64,000 bases of DNA from JAJFKX01 sp965230265 (GCA_965230265.1 OZ245999.1:1054001-1118000); one strand, 5' to 3'; shown: positions 8,664 to 17,744, numbered from the stretch's first letter. Made by a program: numbers and translations. Notes: generated by a model not told the origin, from the sequence alone.

Positions 8664-8914
8664 TGGTTTTACCTCAAATGTTCGTTTTGCACGGTATTCC
8701 CGGGAAGTTGATCAACAACAGTTGCCGATGCTTAAGGATTCGTGCAGAGTGAGCAAAGTATAGCATCGCCCTGGTTATCAAATCCTTAGTATTGGCTATA
8801 AAGATATGCCCATAAGACAGGTTTTAATCTTTGCCGGGGTTGACCCATATCTGGACCGGTATTGGAGTATTGATGTTACACAATTTTTATATCGATATGA
8901 CGCATTGGTAACTG

Positions 8915-10237
8915 ATGAACATCGCTAAACACTGGCCATTACAAGATTGCTGGTATGACCAATCACTGAACCTGGGCAGTCGATACGCTGGTAAAAGTGT
9001 GGCAACTGACCTGCAGGCACAGGTGGTTATTGTCGGCGCGGGCTTTGCCGGTTTGGCAACGGCTATTGGACTGGTAGAACGTGGTTATCAGGACGTTGTT
9101 GTGCTGGAAGCCGAGACGGTAGGTTATGGTGCATCGGGTCGTAACGGTGGTTTTGTTATGGCCGGTTATTCATTGCCGGAACATAAGTTAATGCAACAAC
9201 TTGGCCAGAATAGGGCCCGTGAACTATACCAGTTGACACGTAGCGCGCAGGGAAAAATCAAACAACGGATTGGCCAATACAAAATTGACTGTGACCTGGT
9301 TGAGCAGGGTATTGTGCTTGCTGACTGGTTTAACAAAGAGCGGGCATTAAAGCAGCATTTAGATTTTATGAATAAAAAAATGCAGGCTGGCTGGGAGTAC
9401 ATGTCTGCATCGACTTTACGGCAGTGGGTTGACAGCCCTCGCTATGGTGCCGGGTTGCTTGAGGTAGATGGCGCACACTTTCACCCATTGAAATACCTGC
9501 ATGGTCTGGCCCGACGATTGACTGCACAGGGTGTTGGGATTTACGAGCACAGTCCGGTGACAGCGATTCACCAATGCCCGGACGGTTGGGCACTGGCATT
9601 GAGTAATGGTCAAAATGTTCGCTGTTCACAGGTCGTGGTTTGTGCCGGTGGTTATATTGAAGGGTTAAAAGTGCCGGCAATGCCAATGGCCAAAGGGGTG
9701 CTACCAGTGGCCACATATGTGATGACAACTGAACCAATCGGAACAGCTCTGGATGGTTGTGTACCCGGTAATGCTGCTGTTTATGATACTCGCTTCGCTT
9801 TTGACTATTACCGTAAATTAGTGCTGGATGGAACCAACAGTGGGCGTTTGTTGTGGGGAGGGCGTATCGCTATTGCCCAGCCGTCAGCTGACCGCATTGC
9901 TGAGTGGCTTAAACAGGATTTGTTGCGGGTGTTTCCAACTTTATCAGCAGTAAAGGTTGATGCTGCATGGGGCGGTTTGATGGGTTATACCCGACCACAA
10001 ATGCCCAGCATTCAGCAAAGCCAGCCTGGTTTGTGGCACGCTTTAGGTTTTGGTGGGCATGGAGTCTGTTCGACCACCGTCGCAGGTGAAATTATCGCGG
10101 CTGCGATTGCCAAAGGTGAGAATCAACAGCAGTTATTTGCTCCGTTCAAATTGCCTTCAGTGTATGGCTGGCTGGGACTGGTGGGGGCACAAAGTTATTA
10201 CTGGTGGCGGCAATTTAAAGATTTCCTACAAATGTAG
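8915..10237 (+). CDS. FAD-dependent amine/amino-acid oxidase (PuuB/DAO family)
   Basis: 440 aa. The dinucleotide-binding motif VVIVGAGFAGLATAIGL lies near residue 40, followed by the FAD-contacting E in VVVLEAETVGYGASGRNGGF, a hallmark of gamma-glutamylputrescine oxidase-like DAO proteins. The C-terminal WGGLMGYTRPQMP and LGFGGHGVCSTT segments are the second FAD-binding part. It probably oxidises a small amine or amino-acid derivative to an aldehyde or imine, NH3 and H2O2. It is divergent from phhA and not obviously linked to it. A tight 10-bp inverted repeat spans its stop codon (10221-10242). Exact substrate unknown. Confidence 0.82.
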   Translation: MNIAKHWPLQDCWYDQSLNLGSRYAGKSVATDLQAQVVIVGAGFAGLATAIGLVERGYQDVVVLEAETVGYGASGRNGGFVMAGYSLPEHKLMQQLGQNRARELYQLTRSAQGKIKQRIGQYKIDCDLVEQGIVLADWFNKERALKQHLDFMNKKMQAGWEYMSASTLRQWVDSPRYGAGLLEVDGAHFHPLKYLHGLARRLTAQGVGIYEHSPVTAIHQCPDGWALALSNGQNVRCSQVVVCAGGYIEGLKVPAMPMAKGVLPVATYVMTTEPIGTALDGCVPGNAAVYDTRFAFDYYRKLVLDGTNSGRLLWGGRIAIAQPSADRIAEWLKQDLLRVFPTLSAVKVDAAWGGLMGYTRPQMPSIQQSQPGLWHALGFGGHGVCSTTVAGEIIAAAIAKGENQQQLFAPFKLPSVYGWLGLVGAQSYYWWRQFKDFLQM

Positions 10238-10242
10238 GAAAT
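10221..10242. repeat. Inverted repeat across the oxidase stop codon
   Basis: ATTTCCTACA and TGTAGGAAAT form a perfect 10-base inverted repeat separated by 2 bases, and the TAG stop at 10235-10237 lies inside the right arm. TTTCTTACA follows at once as a near-repeat. It may be a 3'-end hairpin or a protein-binding site. Confidence 0.4.
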
Positions 10243-10289
10243 TTCTTACATTTTACCAAGGCTTTATCTTACAGTTTATAACTGTGTTA

Positions 10290-10414
10290 TCTGACAGAAA
10301 AAAATGCTGATTGTGAGATTATAGTGACACCTGAGCTGGTCAGGTAAGTCAAAGAATTTGGGGAATTCTTGACAAAACCGGCGGTGCTACCCCCTAGCAT
10401 CGCTGGTTTTTTTA
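10290..10414 (+). ncRNA. Candidate structured small RNA ending in a terminator
   Basis: Three hairpins follow one another: ACCTGA-gctgg-TCAGGT (10329-10345), GTCAAAGAATT with AATTCTTGAC around a TTGGGG-type loop (10348-10373), and a GC-rich stem running into seven T (10374-10413). No open frame of note is present, and the spacing without gaps is typical of a Hfq-class or stand-alone sRNA. Alternatively it is only the 3' UTR and terminator of the oxidase gene. The 5' end is a guess; a loose TTTACC/TTTATA promoter lies at about 10253-10281. Not recognised as a named RNA family. Confidence 0.4.
10374..10414 (+). terminator. Rho-independent terminator
   Basis: AAAACCGGCGGTGCTA pairs with TAGCATCGCTGGTTTT (two G-U pairs) around a C-rich loop and ends in TTTTTTTATTT. 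It terminates either the oxidase transcript or the candidate small RNA. Confidence 0.8.
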
Positions 10415-10563
10415 TTTGGAAACAGTGTTTCAACCACTCACCTCGGTTACTGCATTAGGCAAAACCCAATCTCTTCGAATCTTTGCTGATAGTGTTTGTT
10501 GTGAAAAAATAATTGATGTAAATCGTAGATAAGCATTGAGCATCTTGCGCTAAAGCATTAAAA

Positions 10564-10615
10564 TATAATGATTAATTGCTCTGATTAAGTTAAAGTTAAT
10601 TCTATTAATCAGGGC
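10564..10615 (+). promoter_or_regulatory. Putative ndk promoter -10 and leader hairpin
   Basis: A perfect TATAAT lies at 10564-10569, without a good -35 at 16-18 bases. Downstream, GCTCTGATTAA and TTAATCAGGGC (one G-U pair) form an 11-bp stem with a 16-base loop between 10579 and 10615, ahead of the ndk ribosome site AGGAG (10646-10650). The stretch 10415-10658 is otherwise AT-rich and gene-free. Confidence 0.35.
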
Positions 10616-10658
10616 CTAACCTATTGATATTTTAATTAACCAGTGAGGAGAATTCGTT

Positions 10659-11081
10659 TTGACAGAGCAAACACTGTCCATCATCAAGCCTGATGCTGTG
10701 GCTAAAAATGTGATTGGGGAAATCTATACCCGCTTTGAAAGAGCCGGTTTAAGAGTGGTTGCTGCCAGAATGAAGCACCTTACAGCTGAGGAAGCGGGCG
10801 GTTTTTATGCCGTTCATAAAGAACGCCCTTTTTACAACGATTTGATCGAATTTATGACTTCCGGCCCGGTGATGATCCAGGCTTTGGAAGGAGAAGATGC
10901 TGTGCGTCGTAACCGTGACCTTATGGGAGCAACCAACCCTCAGGAGGCCGCACCAGGGACTATCCGCGCAGACTTTGCCGAAAGCATTGATGCCAATGCG
11001 GTACATGGTTCGGATTCGCTTGAAAATGCGCGTACTGAAATCGCTTTCTTTTTTGAGCCGAGCGATATTTCCAGTCGCTGA
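10659..11081 (+). CDS. ndk: Nucleoside diphosphate kinase, TTG start
   Basis: 140 aa. Transfers the gamma phosphate of ATP to nucleoside diphosphates through a phospho-His intermediate. The start TLSIIKPDAVAKN, the RNRDLMGATNP nucleotide-binding block and the catalytic His in NAVHGSDS are all present. No ATG precedes the conserved N-terminus; the TTG at 10659 sits 8 bases after AGGAG and gives MTEQTLSIIKPD, matching family length. It opens the ndk-rlmN-pilW-rodZ-hisS series seen in many gammaproteobacteria, with rlmN 39 bases downstream. Confidence 0.95.
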   Translation: MTEQTLSIIKPDAVAKNVIGEIYTRFERAGLRVVAARMKHLTAEEAGGFYAVHKERPFYNDLIEFMTSGPVMIQALEGEDAVRRNRDLMGATNPQEAAPGTIRADFAESIDANAVHGSDSLENARTEIAFFFEPSDISSR

Positions 11082-11120
11082 TCATCAGCCCGGTCATCAA
11101 GGACTACTGACTTAACCACA

Positions 11121-12227
11121 ATGGATATGGCCGTACGCCAACAAAACCTTTTAGACCTTGGCTCTGCCGAATTGGCGAGCTGGTTTGAAGGTATTGGTGA
11201 GCGTGGCTTTCGTGCCCAGCAAGTTTTGAAGTGGATTTACCACCAGAATGTGCTGGATTTTTCCGCCATGAGCAACCTGAGTCTGAGTCTGCGTCAGCAA
11301 CTACAGGCGTCAGCCACTCTAGAATTACCCAAATTGCTCAGCGAGAAGGTATCCAAAGACGGTACGGTCAAGTGGTTGTTTGATGTTGGCCAGAGTAATG
11401 CTGTGGAGACGGTTTTTATTCCTGAGCCAGGCAGGGGAACCTTATGCGTTTCTTCTCAGGTTGGTTGCGCTTTGAACTGCTCGTTTTGTGCTACCGGTGC
11501 ACAGGGTTTTAACCGCAACCTGAGTACTGCTGAAATTATTGGTCAGGTATGGCAAGCCGCACATTCACTGGGCCATCAACGCAATGGCGAGCGTAAAATT
11601 ACCAATGTGGTGATGATGGGGATGGGGGAACCATTGTTGAATTTGGACGCTGTTTTACCTGCGCTGGAGCTAATGCGTGATGATCTGGGCTATGGCCTGG
11701 CCAGTCGTCGGGTAACGGTGAGCACTGCTGGCTTGGTGCCTGGAATCGATGCGTTGAATGACAGTATCGATGTGGCATTGGCAGTATCTTTGCATTCGCC
11801 TGAAGATCCATTGCGTAACGAGCTGGTACCGTTGAACAAGAAATACCCGATTGCCGAGTTAATGGCTGCCTGTCAGCGGTTTGTTAAAGGCAAGCACAAG
11901 CGTTCGGTGACCTTTGAATATACGTTGATCAATGGTGTTAATGATCATCCTGAGTTAGCCCGTAAACTGGTCAAGCTGTTACGGCGGGTACCCAGCAAGT
12001 TGAACCTAATCCCTTTCAACCCATTCCCCGGCACAAGCTATCGTTGCTCCACACCAGATCGTATTGAACGCTTTCAGGATATTATCAAGCGTGGGAACAT
12101 TATTGCGACCGTGCGTAAAACACGTGGCGATGATATTGATGCCGCCTGCGGTCAACTGGCGGGCGATTTCAGTGACCGTACGCGTCGTCGTGAACGGATA
12201 CAGCTGCAAGTGCAGGCGGGCGCATGA
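11121..12227 (+). CDS. rlmN: Dual-specificity 23S rRNA A2503 / tRNA A37 methyltransferase
   Basis: 368 aa radical-SAM enzyme that methylates C2 of A2503 in 23S rRNA and A37 in several tRNAs. The 4Fe-4S motif CALNCSFCATG (CxxxCxxC) is clear, as is the VVMMGMGEPLLN block. The C-terminal Cys needed for the methyl-Cys intermediate is probably the one in DIDAACGQL. The last four bases overlap pilW (ATGA), implying translational coupling. Length and position match E. coli, where rlmN also precedes rodZ. Confidence 0.95.
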   Translation: MDMAVRQQNLLDLGSAELASWFEGIGERGFRAQQVLKWIYHQNVLDFSAMSNLSLSLRQQLQASATLELPKLLSEKVSKDGTVKWLFDVGQSNAVETVFIPEPGRGTLCVSSQVGCALNCSFCATGAQGFNRNLSTAEIIGQVWQAAHSLGHQRNGERKITNVVMMGMGEPLLNLDAVLPALELMRDDLGYGLASRRVTVSTAGLVPGIDALNDSIDVALAVSLHSPEDPLRNELVPLNKKYPIAELMAACQRFVKGKHKRSVTFEYTLINGVNDHPELARKLVKLLRRVPSKLNLIPFNPFPGTSYRCSTPDRIERFQDIIKRGNIIATVRKTRGDDIDAACGQLAGDFSDRTRRRERIQLQVQAGA

Positions 12228-13030
12228 ACCAGTCTATGACTGCAACGGTTAGACAGCCGAGCTTAAAACCGGCTGTGCTGATTGTGATCAGTATGGCATT
12301 TTGTTTATTGGCCGGTTGCGCCGCGACTGGCAATACGGGTTCCAGCATTGATTCACGCCGTGCTGAAGCATCACGCCTTAATACAGAACTCGGTGCAGGT
12401 TATATGCGTCGAGGTAATTATGAGCTGGCGTTGGAAAAGCTTGAAAAAGCCTTGCAGTACGATAACAAAAACGTAGTAGCGTTGAGCACGCTGGGTTTAC
12501 TGCATGAGCAGCTTGGAGATACCGAAAAGGCAGAAAAGTATCACCAGCTTGCCATTAAGGCAAAACCCGATGATGCCAGTGCACACAATAATTATGGGAC
12601 GTTTTTATGTAACACCGGGCAATACAGAGCCTCGGAAGAACATTTTTTAAAGGCCGCCAGCAATGTGTTTTATCAAACCCCGGAAGTGGCATTGACCAAT
12701 GCCGGGCGTTGTGTAGCACGTATTCCCGACTGGGTTGCCGCAGAACAGCATCTGCGCAATGCTATACAGTTTTTACCCGATTATCCGGTGGCTTTGTATT
12801 CGCTATCGGAAATCAAATACCAGCAACAGGACTTTTTAAGTGCCCGCGCTTTTCTCCAGCGTTATGAAGCCGGGGCACCACAATCTGCTGCCAGTTTATT
12901 ACTGGGTTACCGTATCGAGCAATCACTCAGCAGGCCCGAGCAGGCCGCTGAATATGCCCGTCAACTGCAGCAGCAATTCCCCAACACCGCCCAAGCGACG
13001 GAAGTAGATAATGATGAACCAGCAACCTGA
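12224..13030 (+). CDS. pilW: Type IV pilus biogenesis/stability lipoprotein
   Basis: 268 aa. The N-terminus is a lipoprotein signal with lipobox LLAGC (Cys32, or Cys28 from the second Met), so the protein should sit on the outer membrane. The rest is TPR repeats, among them GAGYMRRGNYELALEKLEKAL and NNYGTFLCNTGQYRASEEHF. In type IV pilus systems PilW (PilF in Pseudomonas) assists assembly of the secretin PilQ. It is coupled to rlmN by ATGA and overlaps rodZ by 20 bases. The pilZ gene at 43645 is the only other pilus-related gene in the window. Confidence 0.88.
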   Translation: MNQSMTATVRQPSLKPAVLIVISMAFCLLAGCAATGNTGSSIDSRRAEASRLNTELGAGYMRRGNYELALEKLEKALQYDNKNVVALSTLGLLHEQLGDTEKAEKYHQLAIKAKPDDASAHNNYGTFLCNTGQYRASEEHFLKAASNVFYQTPEVALTNAGRCVARIPDWVAAEQHLRNAIQFLPDYPVALYSLSEIKYQQQDFLSARAFLQRYEAGAPQSAASLLLGYRIEQSLSRPEQAAEYARQLQQQFPNTAQATEVDNDEPAT

Positions 13031-14087
13031 TCAGCTAGCACTTTCAATAGGGATGCAGTTAAGTGCGGCACGGGAGCAACAAGGGCTGACCCATAAAGCG
13101 GTTGGTCGTCAACTCAAATTGCCTGCCAGTGTCATCGAAGCACTGGAAAATGACCACACCGACAATATACCGATGGTCTATCTGAAAGGTTATCTGCGCA
13201 GTTATGCACGATTGCTCGAATTGGATGAAGACAGTTTGTGTGCCAATGTTCAGTTGGATAAAGGTCAGGCCCAGCGCACACCAACATTGCGACCGGCTTT
13301 ACCCAGCGGTGGTGATTATTCCTGGCTGGAGAGTACGGGCAAGGTTGCCAGTTATCTGGTGGTTACGGCGTTTGTGGTTGCACCACTGGTGTGGTGGTTT
13401 ACCCAGGGTGCAGTGCGTTTATCGTTTGATGAAAGTTTGGTGTCATCACAATCAGAGGCACAACCGATTGCATCGAGTGTGTCCAACTCCGGAGGTGCCA
13501 ATGACAATCAATCGGCCAATGCCAGACAGCCTGCCGATTCTCACTTACAAGCTTCGGCTGCACCGTTTTTATCTCTGCGCAATAACAACAACGATAGCAA
13601 TCAAGACAATGATCAGACAGCCTCTCAACCAGCGGCTGCGAGCGAGCCAATTATTGATCTTGGTCTGACTGTTGATCGAGAGGGTGCCGAGGAAAATAGC
13701 CTGATACCACCAGAGCAAGAGACACTAGACCAGTCACCATCGAGTGCCGAGGCAGGTTCGCTGTCTGATGACAGTCAGTTGGCTGTAGAAGCCATTGATC
13801 CGGAGATGGATCAACTGCGCATTCAAATGCTAAATGAGTCCTGGGTGGAAATTACTGCAGCCGATGGTCAACGGCTGGAATACGATTTGCTCAGTGCTGG
13901 GCGGATAAAAACCTATACTGGCAAAGGGCCATTTAAGCTGTTGTTCGGGCAGGCTTCGGCAGTGGAGCTGTTCCTGAACAATGAACATATTGATCTAAGC
14001 CCGTACACTCGCGGTAATGTTGCCAGCACGACACTGGCCAGTAATCGTTCTGTTGAGGCTGATGACAATTCGACAGATGGGGACTGA
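13011..14087 (+). CDS. rodZ: RodZ-like cytoskeletal HTH membrane protein
   Basis: 358 aa bitopic inner-membrane protein that links MreB filaments to the cell-wall elongation machinery. Residues 9-75 form the Xre-type HTH_25 domain (LTHKAVGRQLKLPASVIEALE, split by turns), residues 112-131 the single membrane helix, residues about 140-265 a Ser/Asn/Asp/Gln-rich periplasmic linker, and 270-340 the C-terminal DUF4115 domain (LNESWVEITAADGQRLEYDL). It overlaps pilW by 20 bases; an ATG three bases further in is an equally possible start. Downstream one would expect ispG, but hisS follows after 143 bases. Confidence 0.9.
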   Translation: MMNQQPDQLALSIGMQLSAAREQQGLTHKAVGRQLKLPASVIEALENDHTDNIPMVYLKGYLRSYARLLELDEDSLCANVQLDKGQAQRTPTLRPALPSGGDYSWLESTGKVASYLVVTAFVVAPLVWWFTQGAVRLSFDESLVSSQSEAQPIASSVSNSGGANDNQSANARQPADSHLQASAAPFLSLRNNNNDSNQDNDQTASQPAAASEPIIDLGLTVDREGAEENSLIPPEQETLDQSPSSAEAGSLSDDSQLAVEAIDPEMDQLRIQMLNESWVEITAADGQRLEYDLLSAGRIKTYTGKGPFKLLFGQASAVELFLNNEHIDLSPYTRGNVASTTLASNRSVEADDNSTDGD

Positions 14088-14230
14088 TTAAGCGGTTATT
14101 TAGGCGCCTGATAGGGTTCTGACCGTACAGCATTAATCAAAGATCATTGGATAAGGGGCGATGGTACGCCTTTGAATGGTAGTGATCATCCAGCTACCGG
14201 GATCGGTACGAATTCACAGATAGGTAAATC

Positions 14231-15508
14231 ATGTCAGAAAAAATCCAAAGCCTGCGCGGTATGCCAGACATTTTGCCTGCCGATGCGCCGGTATGGCAGC
14301 ACCTGGAGCGAACTGCAGCAGCGGTAATGGCCAGTTATGGTTATGCCTATATTGCAACACCAATCATGGAGTCCACTGGTTTGTTTACCCGTTCCATCGG
14401 TGAAGCAACCGATATCGTGGAAAAAGAAATGTACACCTTTAACGATCGCAACGATGAAAGTATCAGTTTGCGGCCGGAGGGTACTGCCAGTGTGGTGCGG
14501 GCGATGCTGCAGCATGGTTTGCTGCACACACCAGGTCAGAAAGTCTGGTATTCAGGCCCAATGTTCCGGTATGAGAAACCACAACGCGGACGTATGCGGC
14601 AGTTTCATCAGATAGGTGCAGAGGTGTTTGGGCTGAACGGGCCGGATATCGATGCTGAATTGCTGGCTATGTCCGCTCGGTTATGGAAACAACTGGGCAT
14701 TATGGATAGCCTGCGCCTGGAAATTAACAGCCTGGGAAGCTCACAAGAGCGGCAACAATATCGAGAACACCTTCGTGCCTGGCTAAGTGAGCACAAAGAT
14801 GAACTGGATGAAGACAGCCTGCGTCGCTTATCAAATAACCCGATGCGGATATTGGACAGCAAAAACCCCGACATGCAGGGGTTAATTGAGGCTGCACCAA
14901 AGCTGTTTGAACATCTGGGTGATGACAGCCGTCAACACTTCGAGCAATTGACCAGTATGTTGGATGCAATGGGTATTGCCTGGCATCACAACCAGCGTTT
15001 GGTACGTGGTCTGGATTATTACACGCACACCGTATTTGAATGGGTAACTGATGACTTGGGTGCGCAAGGGACGGTTTGTGCCGGTGGCCGTTACGATGGC
15101 CTGGTATCAATGCATGGTGGTCAGGATACTCCGGGTGTGGGTTTTGCCATGGGTTTGGAACGTTTGGTGGAGTTGCTGCAGCAGCAGACGCAGAACTACG
15201 CACACCCCCCGGATGTTTACTTGATTATTGCTGACTCTGATCTGTATCCACAGGCATTGGCGCTGGCCGAAAACCTGCGTGACCAAAGCCCCGGATTAAA
15301 GCTGCTCAGCAATATGGGGGCGGGCAGCATGCGGGCACAGTTTAAGCGGGCTGACCGTTCGCAGGCGCAGATCGCATTGATTCTGGGCTCAAATGAGTGG
15401 GCAGCAGGTGAAGTGACGGTTAAATGGTTGCGCAGCGAACGCGATCAAAGCAGTGTCAAACTGACTGATTTACCCGTCTGGTTAACACAGAATTTGCCAG
15501 GTAAATGA
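14231..15508 (+). CDS. hisS: Histidyl-tRNA synthetase
   Basis: 425 aa class II aminoacyl-tRNA synthetase. It charges tRNA-His in the cytoplasm. The start RGMPDILP, motif 2 (FRYEKPQRGRMRQFHQ), HisA motif (LVRGLDYYTHTVFEW) and GGRYDGLV are intact, and the C-terminal anticodon-binding domain follows. Length matches the family (424 in E. coli). It is preceded by a 143-base gap after rodZ and followed by yfgM after 123 bases. Confidence 0.97.
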   Translation: MSEKIQSLRGMPDILPADAPVWQHLERTAAAVMASYGYAYIATPIMESTGLFTRSIGEATDIVEKEMYTFNDRNDESISLRPEGTASVVRAMLQHGLLHTPGQKVWYSGPMFRYEKPQRGRMRQFHQIGAEVFGLNGPDIDAELLAMSARLWKQLGIMDSLRLEINSLGSSQERQQYREHLRAWLSEHKDELDEDSLRRLSNNPMRILDSKNPDMQGLIEAAPKLFEHLGDDSRQHFEQLTSMLDAMGIAWHHNQRLVRGLDYYTHTVFEWVTDDLGAQGTVCAGGRYDGLVSMHGGQDTPGVGFAMGLERLVELLQQQTQNYAHPPDVYLIIADSDLYPQALALAENLRDQSPGLKLLSNMGAGSMRAQFKRADRSQAQIALILGSNEWAAGEVTVKWLRSERDQSSVKLTDLPVWLTQNLPGK

Positions 15509-15631
15509 TTTAATACAAGACAGATTGACGGGGTCCAAAGCATTTTAGTGAACCGAAACTACTTGGACTTGATCTGAATACAAATCATAATACTCGGCTA
15601 TCGACAAACATTACGACAGGAGCATGCCAAT

Positions 15632-16525
15632 ATGGCAGTTGAGCTTTACGACGATCACGAACAAGGCGAACGCGTCAAACAATGGATGAAGGACAACGGC
15701 GGCGGCATTTTACTCGGCGTGGTTTTGGCAGTTGGCGGGCTGTTTGGTTTTCGCTACTGGCAGGCCAGCCAAACGCAGCATGCGTATAACGCGGGTGAAA
15801 TTTATGCTGTGGTGAATGACCAGATTGCAGAGATAACAGCCAATGCCGGTGCAGCGGCTGATCCGGAAACGGGTGAGCAACCGGTAACCGATGAAGGCCA
15901 AATGCTGGATGCGTTGGCTACTTTGCAAAATGATTATTCTGATAATTTGTACGCAGCTCTGGCCACCTTGCAGGTTGCAGACTACAAAATTGAGAACGAT
16001 GACCTGGAAGCCGCCAGTTCGCAATATCAATTCATTATCAACAATAGCGATAATCAGCAAATTCGCGCTATCGCTATCTTGCGTTTGGCTCGCACTCAGC
16101 TAGCGCAACAGCAGCCTGAGACAGCATTGCAAACCTTAAGCGGTTTGCCTGCAGATTCTGGGCAAGAGGCGATGGCAGCACGGATACGTGGTGAAAGTTA
16201 TATTGCCTTGGGCCAACGTGAACAAGCACTGGCTGCCTTTGAACAGGCCGAAGAGGATTTGGGTGGTACACCAGACCGGATGCTGGAATTGCGCTTGGCT
16301 GATCTGCGTGATATCGATGTCGATTCATTGCTGCAGAATGCTGCAGCCACTGAAACCCCTCCAGTATTTGATGGGGTCAACAATCAAAATACCAGCTCGG
16401 TTACCACGCCAACAGTGATCAATGCTGACTCTGATGTGACAGTGACCACAGGCGATGGATCATCCGAAACTATCCAGGTCGATGCAGGTACCCCAGGAAT
16501 CACCGAAGTTGATGATGGTGAATGA
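15632..16525 (+). CDS. yfgM: YfgM family SecYEG-associated TPR protein, long acidic C-terminus
   Basis: 297 aa, clearly longer than the roughly 206 aa of E. coli YfgM. Residues 24-41 are the single membrane anchor (GGILLGVVLAVGGLFGFRYW); the following TPR-like periplasmic domain ends near residue 230. E. coli YfgM associates with SecYEG and PpiD and assists periplasmic chaperone hand-over. The last 65 residues are a Thr/Asn/Asp-rich, low-complexity acidic tail without recognisable domain. SD sequence CAGGAG lies 9 bases before the ATG. bamB follows 22 bases later, as in E. coli. Confidence 0.88.
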   Translation: MAVELYDDHEQGERVKQWMKDNGGGILLGVVLAVGGLFGFRYWQASQTQHAYNAGEIYAVVNDQIAEITANAGAAADPETGEQPVTDEGQMLDALATLQNDYSDNLYAALATLQVADYKIENDDLEAASSQYQFIINNSDNQQIRAIAILRLARTQLAQQQPETALQTLSGLPADSGQEAMAARIRGESYIALGQREQALAAFEQAEEDLGGTPDRMLELRLADLRDIDVDSLLQNAAATETPPVFDGVNNQNTSSVTTPTVINADSDVTVTTGDGSSETIQVDAGTPGITEVDDGE

Positions 16526-16547
16526 TTTGTCGGTGAGCAGCTTATCA

Positions 16548-17744
16548 ATGAATACTGAGTCAATCCGAATAGATTCCAGCTTGCGTCGGATACGATGGGC
16601 AGCGAGTGCATTATTGTTACTTGGCTTGCTCAGTGGTTGTAGTTGGTTTGATAGCGATAGTGATGATTCCAATGCGCCAGCAGAATTGGTTGAATTCGAT
16701 CAAACCGTTCCCGTAGAACGAGTATGGCGTACTTCTATTGGCGCATCAGCCAACGATGTGCCAGTGAATATTGCACCGGTTTATTCAGCAGGTAAGCTTT
16801 ACACCGCTGATCGAAAAGGTCGAATTACCATTATTGATGCAGACAGCGGCGCTGTGGATCACGAAATTAAATCCAGGTTGCGCATTTCTGCTGGCCCTTC
16901 GGTTTCCGGCGACTTACTGATGGTCGGAACACTGGATGGGGAAGTGTTTGTTTTTGATACTTCCAATGACGAAGTACTGTGGCGTTCGCCGGTATCTTCA
17001 GAAGTCCTGGCCAAACCGGTATTGCACGATGGTTTGGTGATAGTGCGCTGTATTGATGGTCGTATTTTTGGCTTTGATGCACAGACCGGTGAACGCAAAT
17101 GGCTGTATGACCGAGGTGTGCCGCTGTTATCGCTGCGTGGTACCAGTGATCCAGCCGTGCGCGGTGGCGTGGCCTATATCGGATATGATGGTGGTGAGGT
17201 CGTGGCCTTGCGCGTCAGTGATGGCAGTGTCATATGGGAGCAGACAGTCAGTGCCCGGGAAGGCAAAACCGAACTGGAACGTCTGGCAGATATTGACGGT
17301 GATATGGCGATTATTGCCAATGAGTTATACGTTGCGTCTTCAAGAGGACGTTTGGCATCGCTGACTCTGGATGCTGGTCGTATTTTATGGGTGAAGGATG
17401 TAGGCTCATCCAATGGCTTAAGTGTGGCACGAACACAATTGGCTTTGTCCGATCGTCAGAGTCAGGTTTGGTTGGTTGATCGGGTGAATTCAACCACTTT
17501 ATGGAAACAAGACCAGCTGCTTAACCGTGGATTGACACGCCCGGCTTTTTATCTGAACTATTTAGCGGTGGCTGATGCTGAAGGTTATCTGCATTTCGTT
17601 GATGCTGTCAGTGGTAATTTTGTAGCCCGTACCAAAGTGGACGGCGCTGGGGTACGCGCTGCGCCATTGGCGGTTGGTACCACGCTATACATACTCAGTG
17701 AAGATGGAAGCCTGCACGCTTATCGTGCCGGGGCGGCTATTTAA
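16548..17744 (+). CDS. bamB: Outer membrane protein assembly factor BamB
   Basis: 398 aa from the chosen start. Lipoprotein of the BAM complex with an eight-bladed WD40-like PQQ propeller that assists beta-barrel insertion in the outer membrane. The ATG at 16548 gives MNTESIRIDSSLRRIRWAAS, a basic n-region and lipobox LLSGC with Cys31. An earlier in-frame ATG at 16512 would overlap yfgM and lengthen the signal; it is less likely. Repeats of the type GDLLMVGTLDGEVFVFD and GFDAQTGERKW are propeller blades. Gene order yfgM-bamB-der matches E. coli. Confidence 0.93.
   Translation: MNTESIRIDSSLRRIRWAASALLLLGLLSGCSWFDSDSDDSNAPAELVEFDQTVPVERVWRTSIGASANDVPVNIAPVYSAGKLYTADRKGRITIIDADSGAVDHEIKSRLRISAGPSVSGDLLMVGTLDGEVFVFDTSNDEVLWRSPVSSEVLAKPVLHDGLVIVRCIDGRIFGFDAQTGERKWLYDRGVPLLSLRGTSDPAVRGGVAYIGYDGGEVVALRVSDGSVIWEQTVSAREGKTELERLADIDGDMAIIANELYVASSRGRLASLTLDAGRILWVKDVGSSNGLSVARTQLALSDRQSQVWLVDRVNSTTLWKQDQLLNRGLTRPAFYLNYLAVADAEGYLHFVDAVSGNFVARTKVDGAGVRAAPLAVGTTLYILSEDGSLHAYRAGAAI

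Noticed and set aside
8664..8914. TyrR/PhhR operator in the phhA upstream gap
   Set aside because: No TGTAAA-N6-TTTACA-like site could be found; only weak AT-rich promoter-like words.
16455..16547. Longer bamB start overlapping yfgM
   Set aside because: Would put 31 odd residues before a complete lipoprotein signal that starts at 16548.
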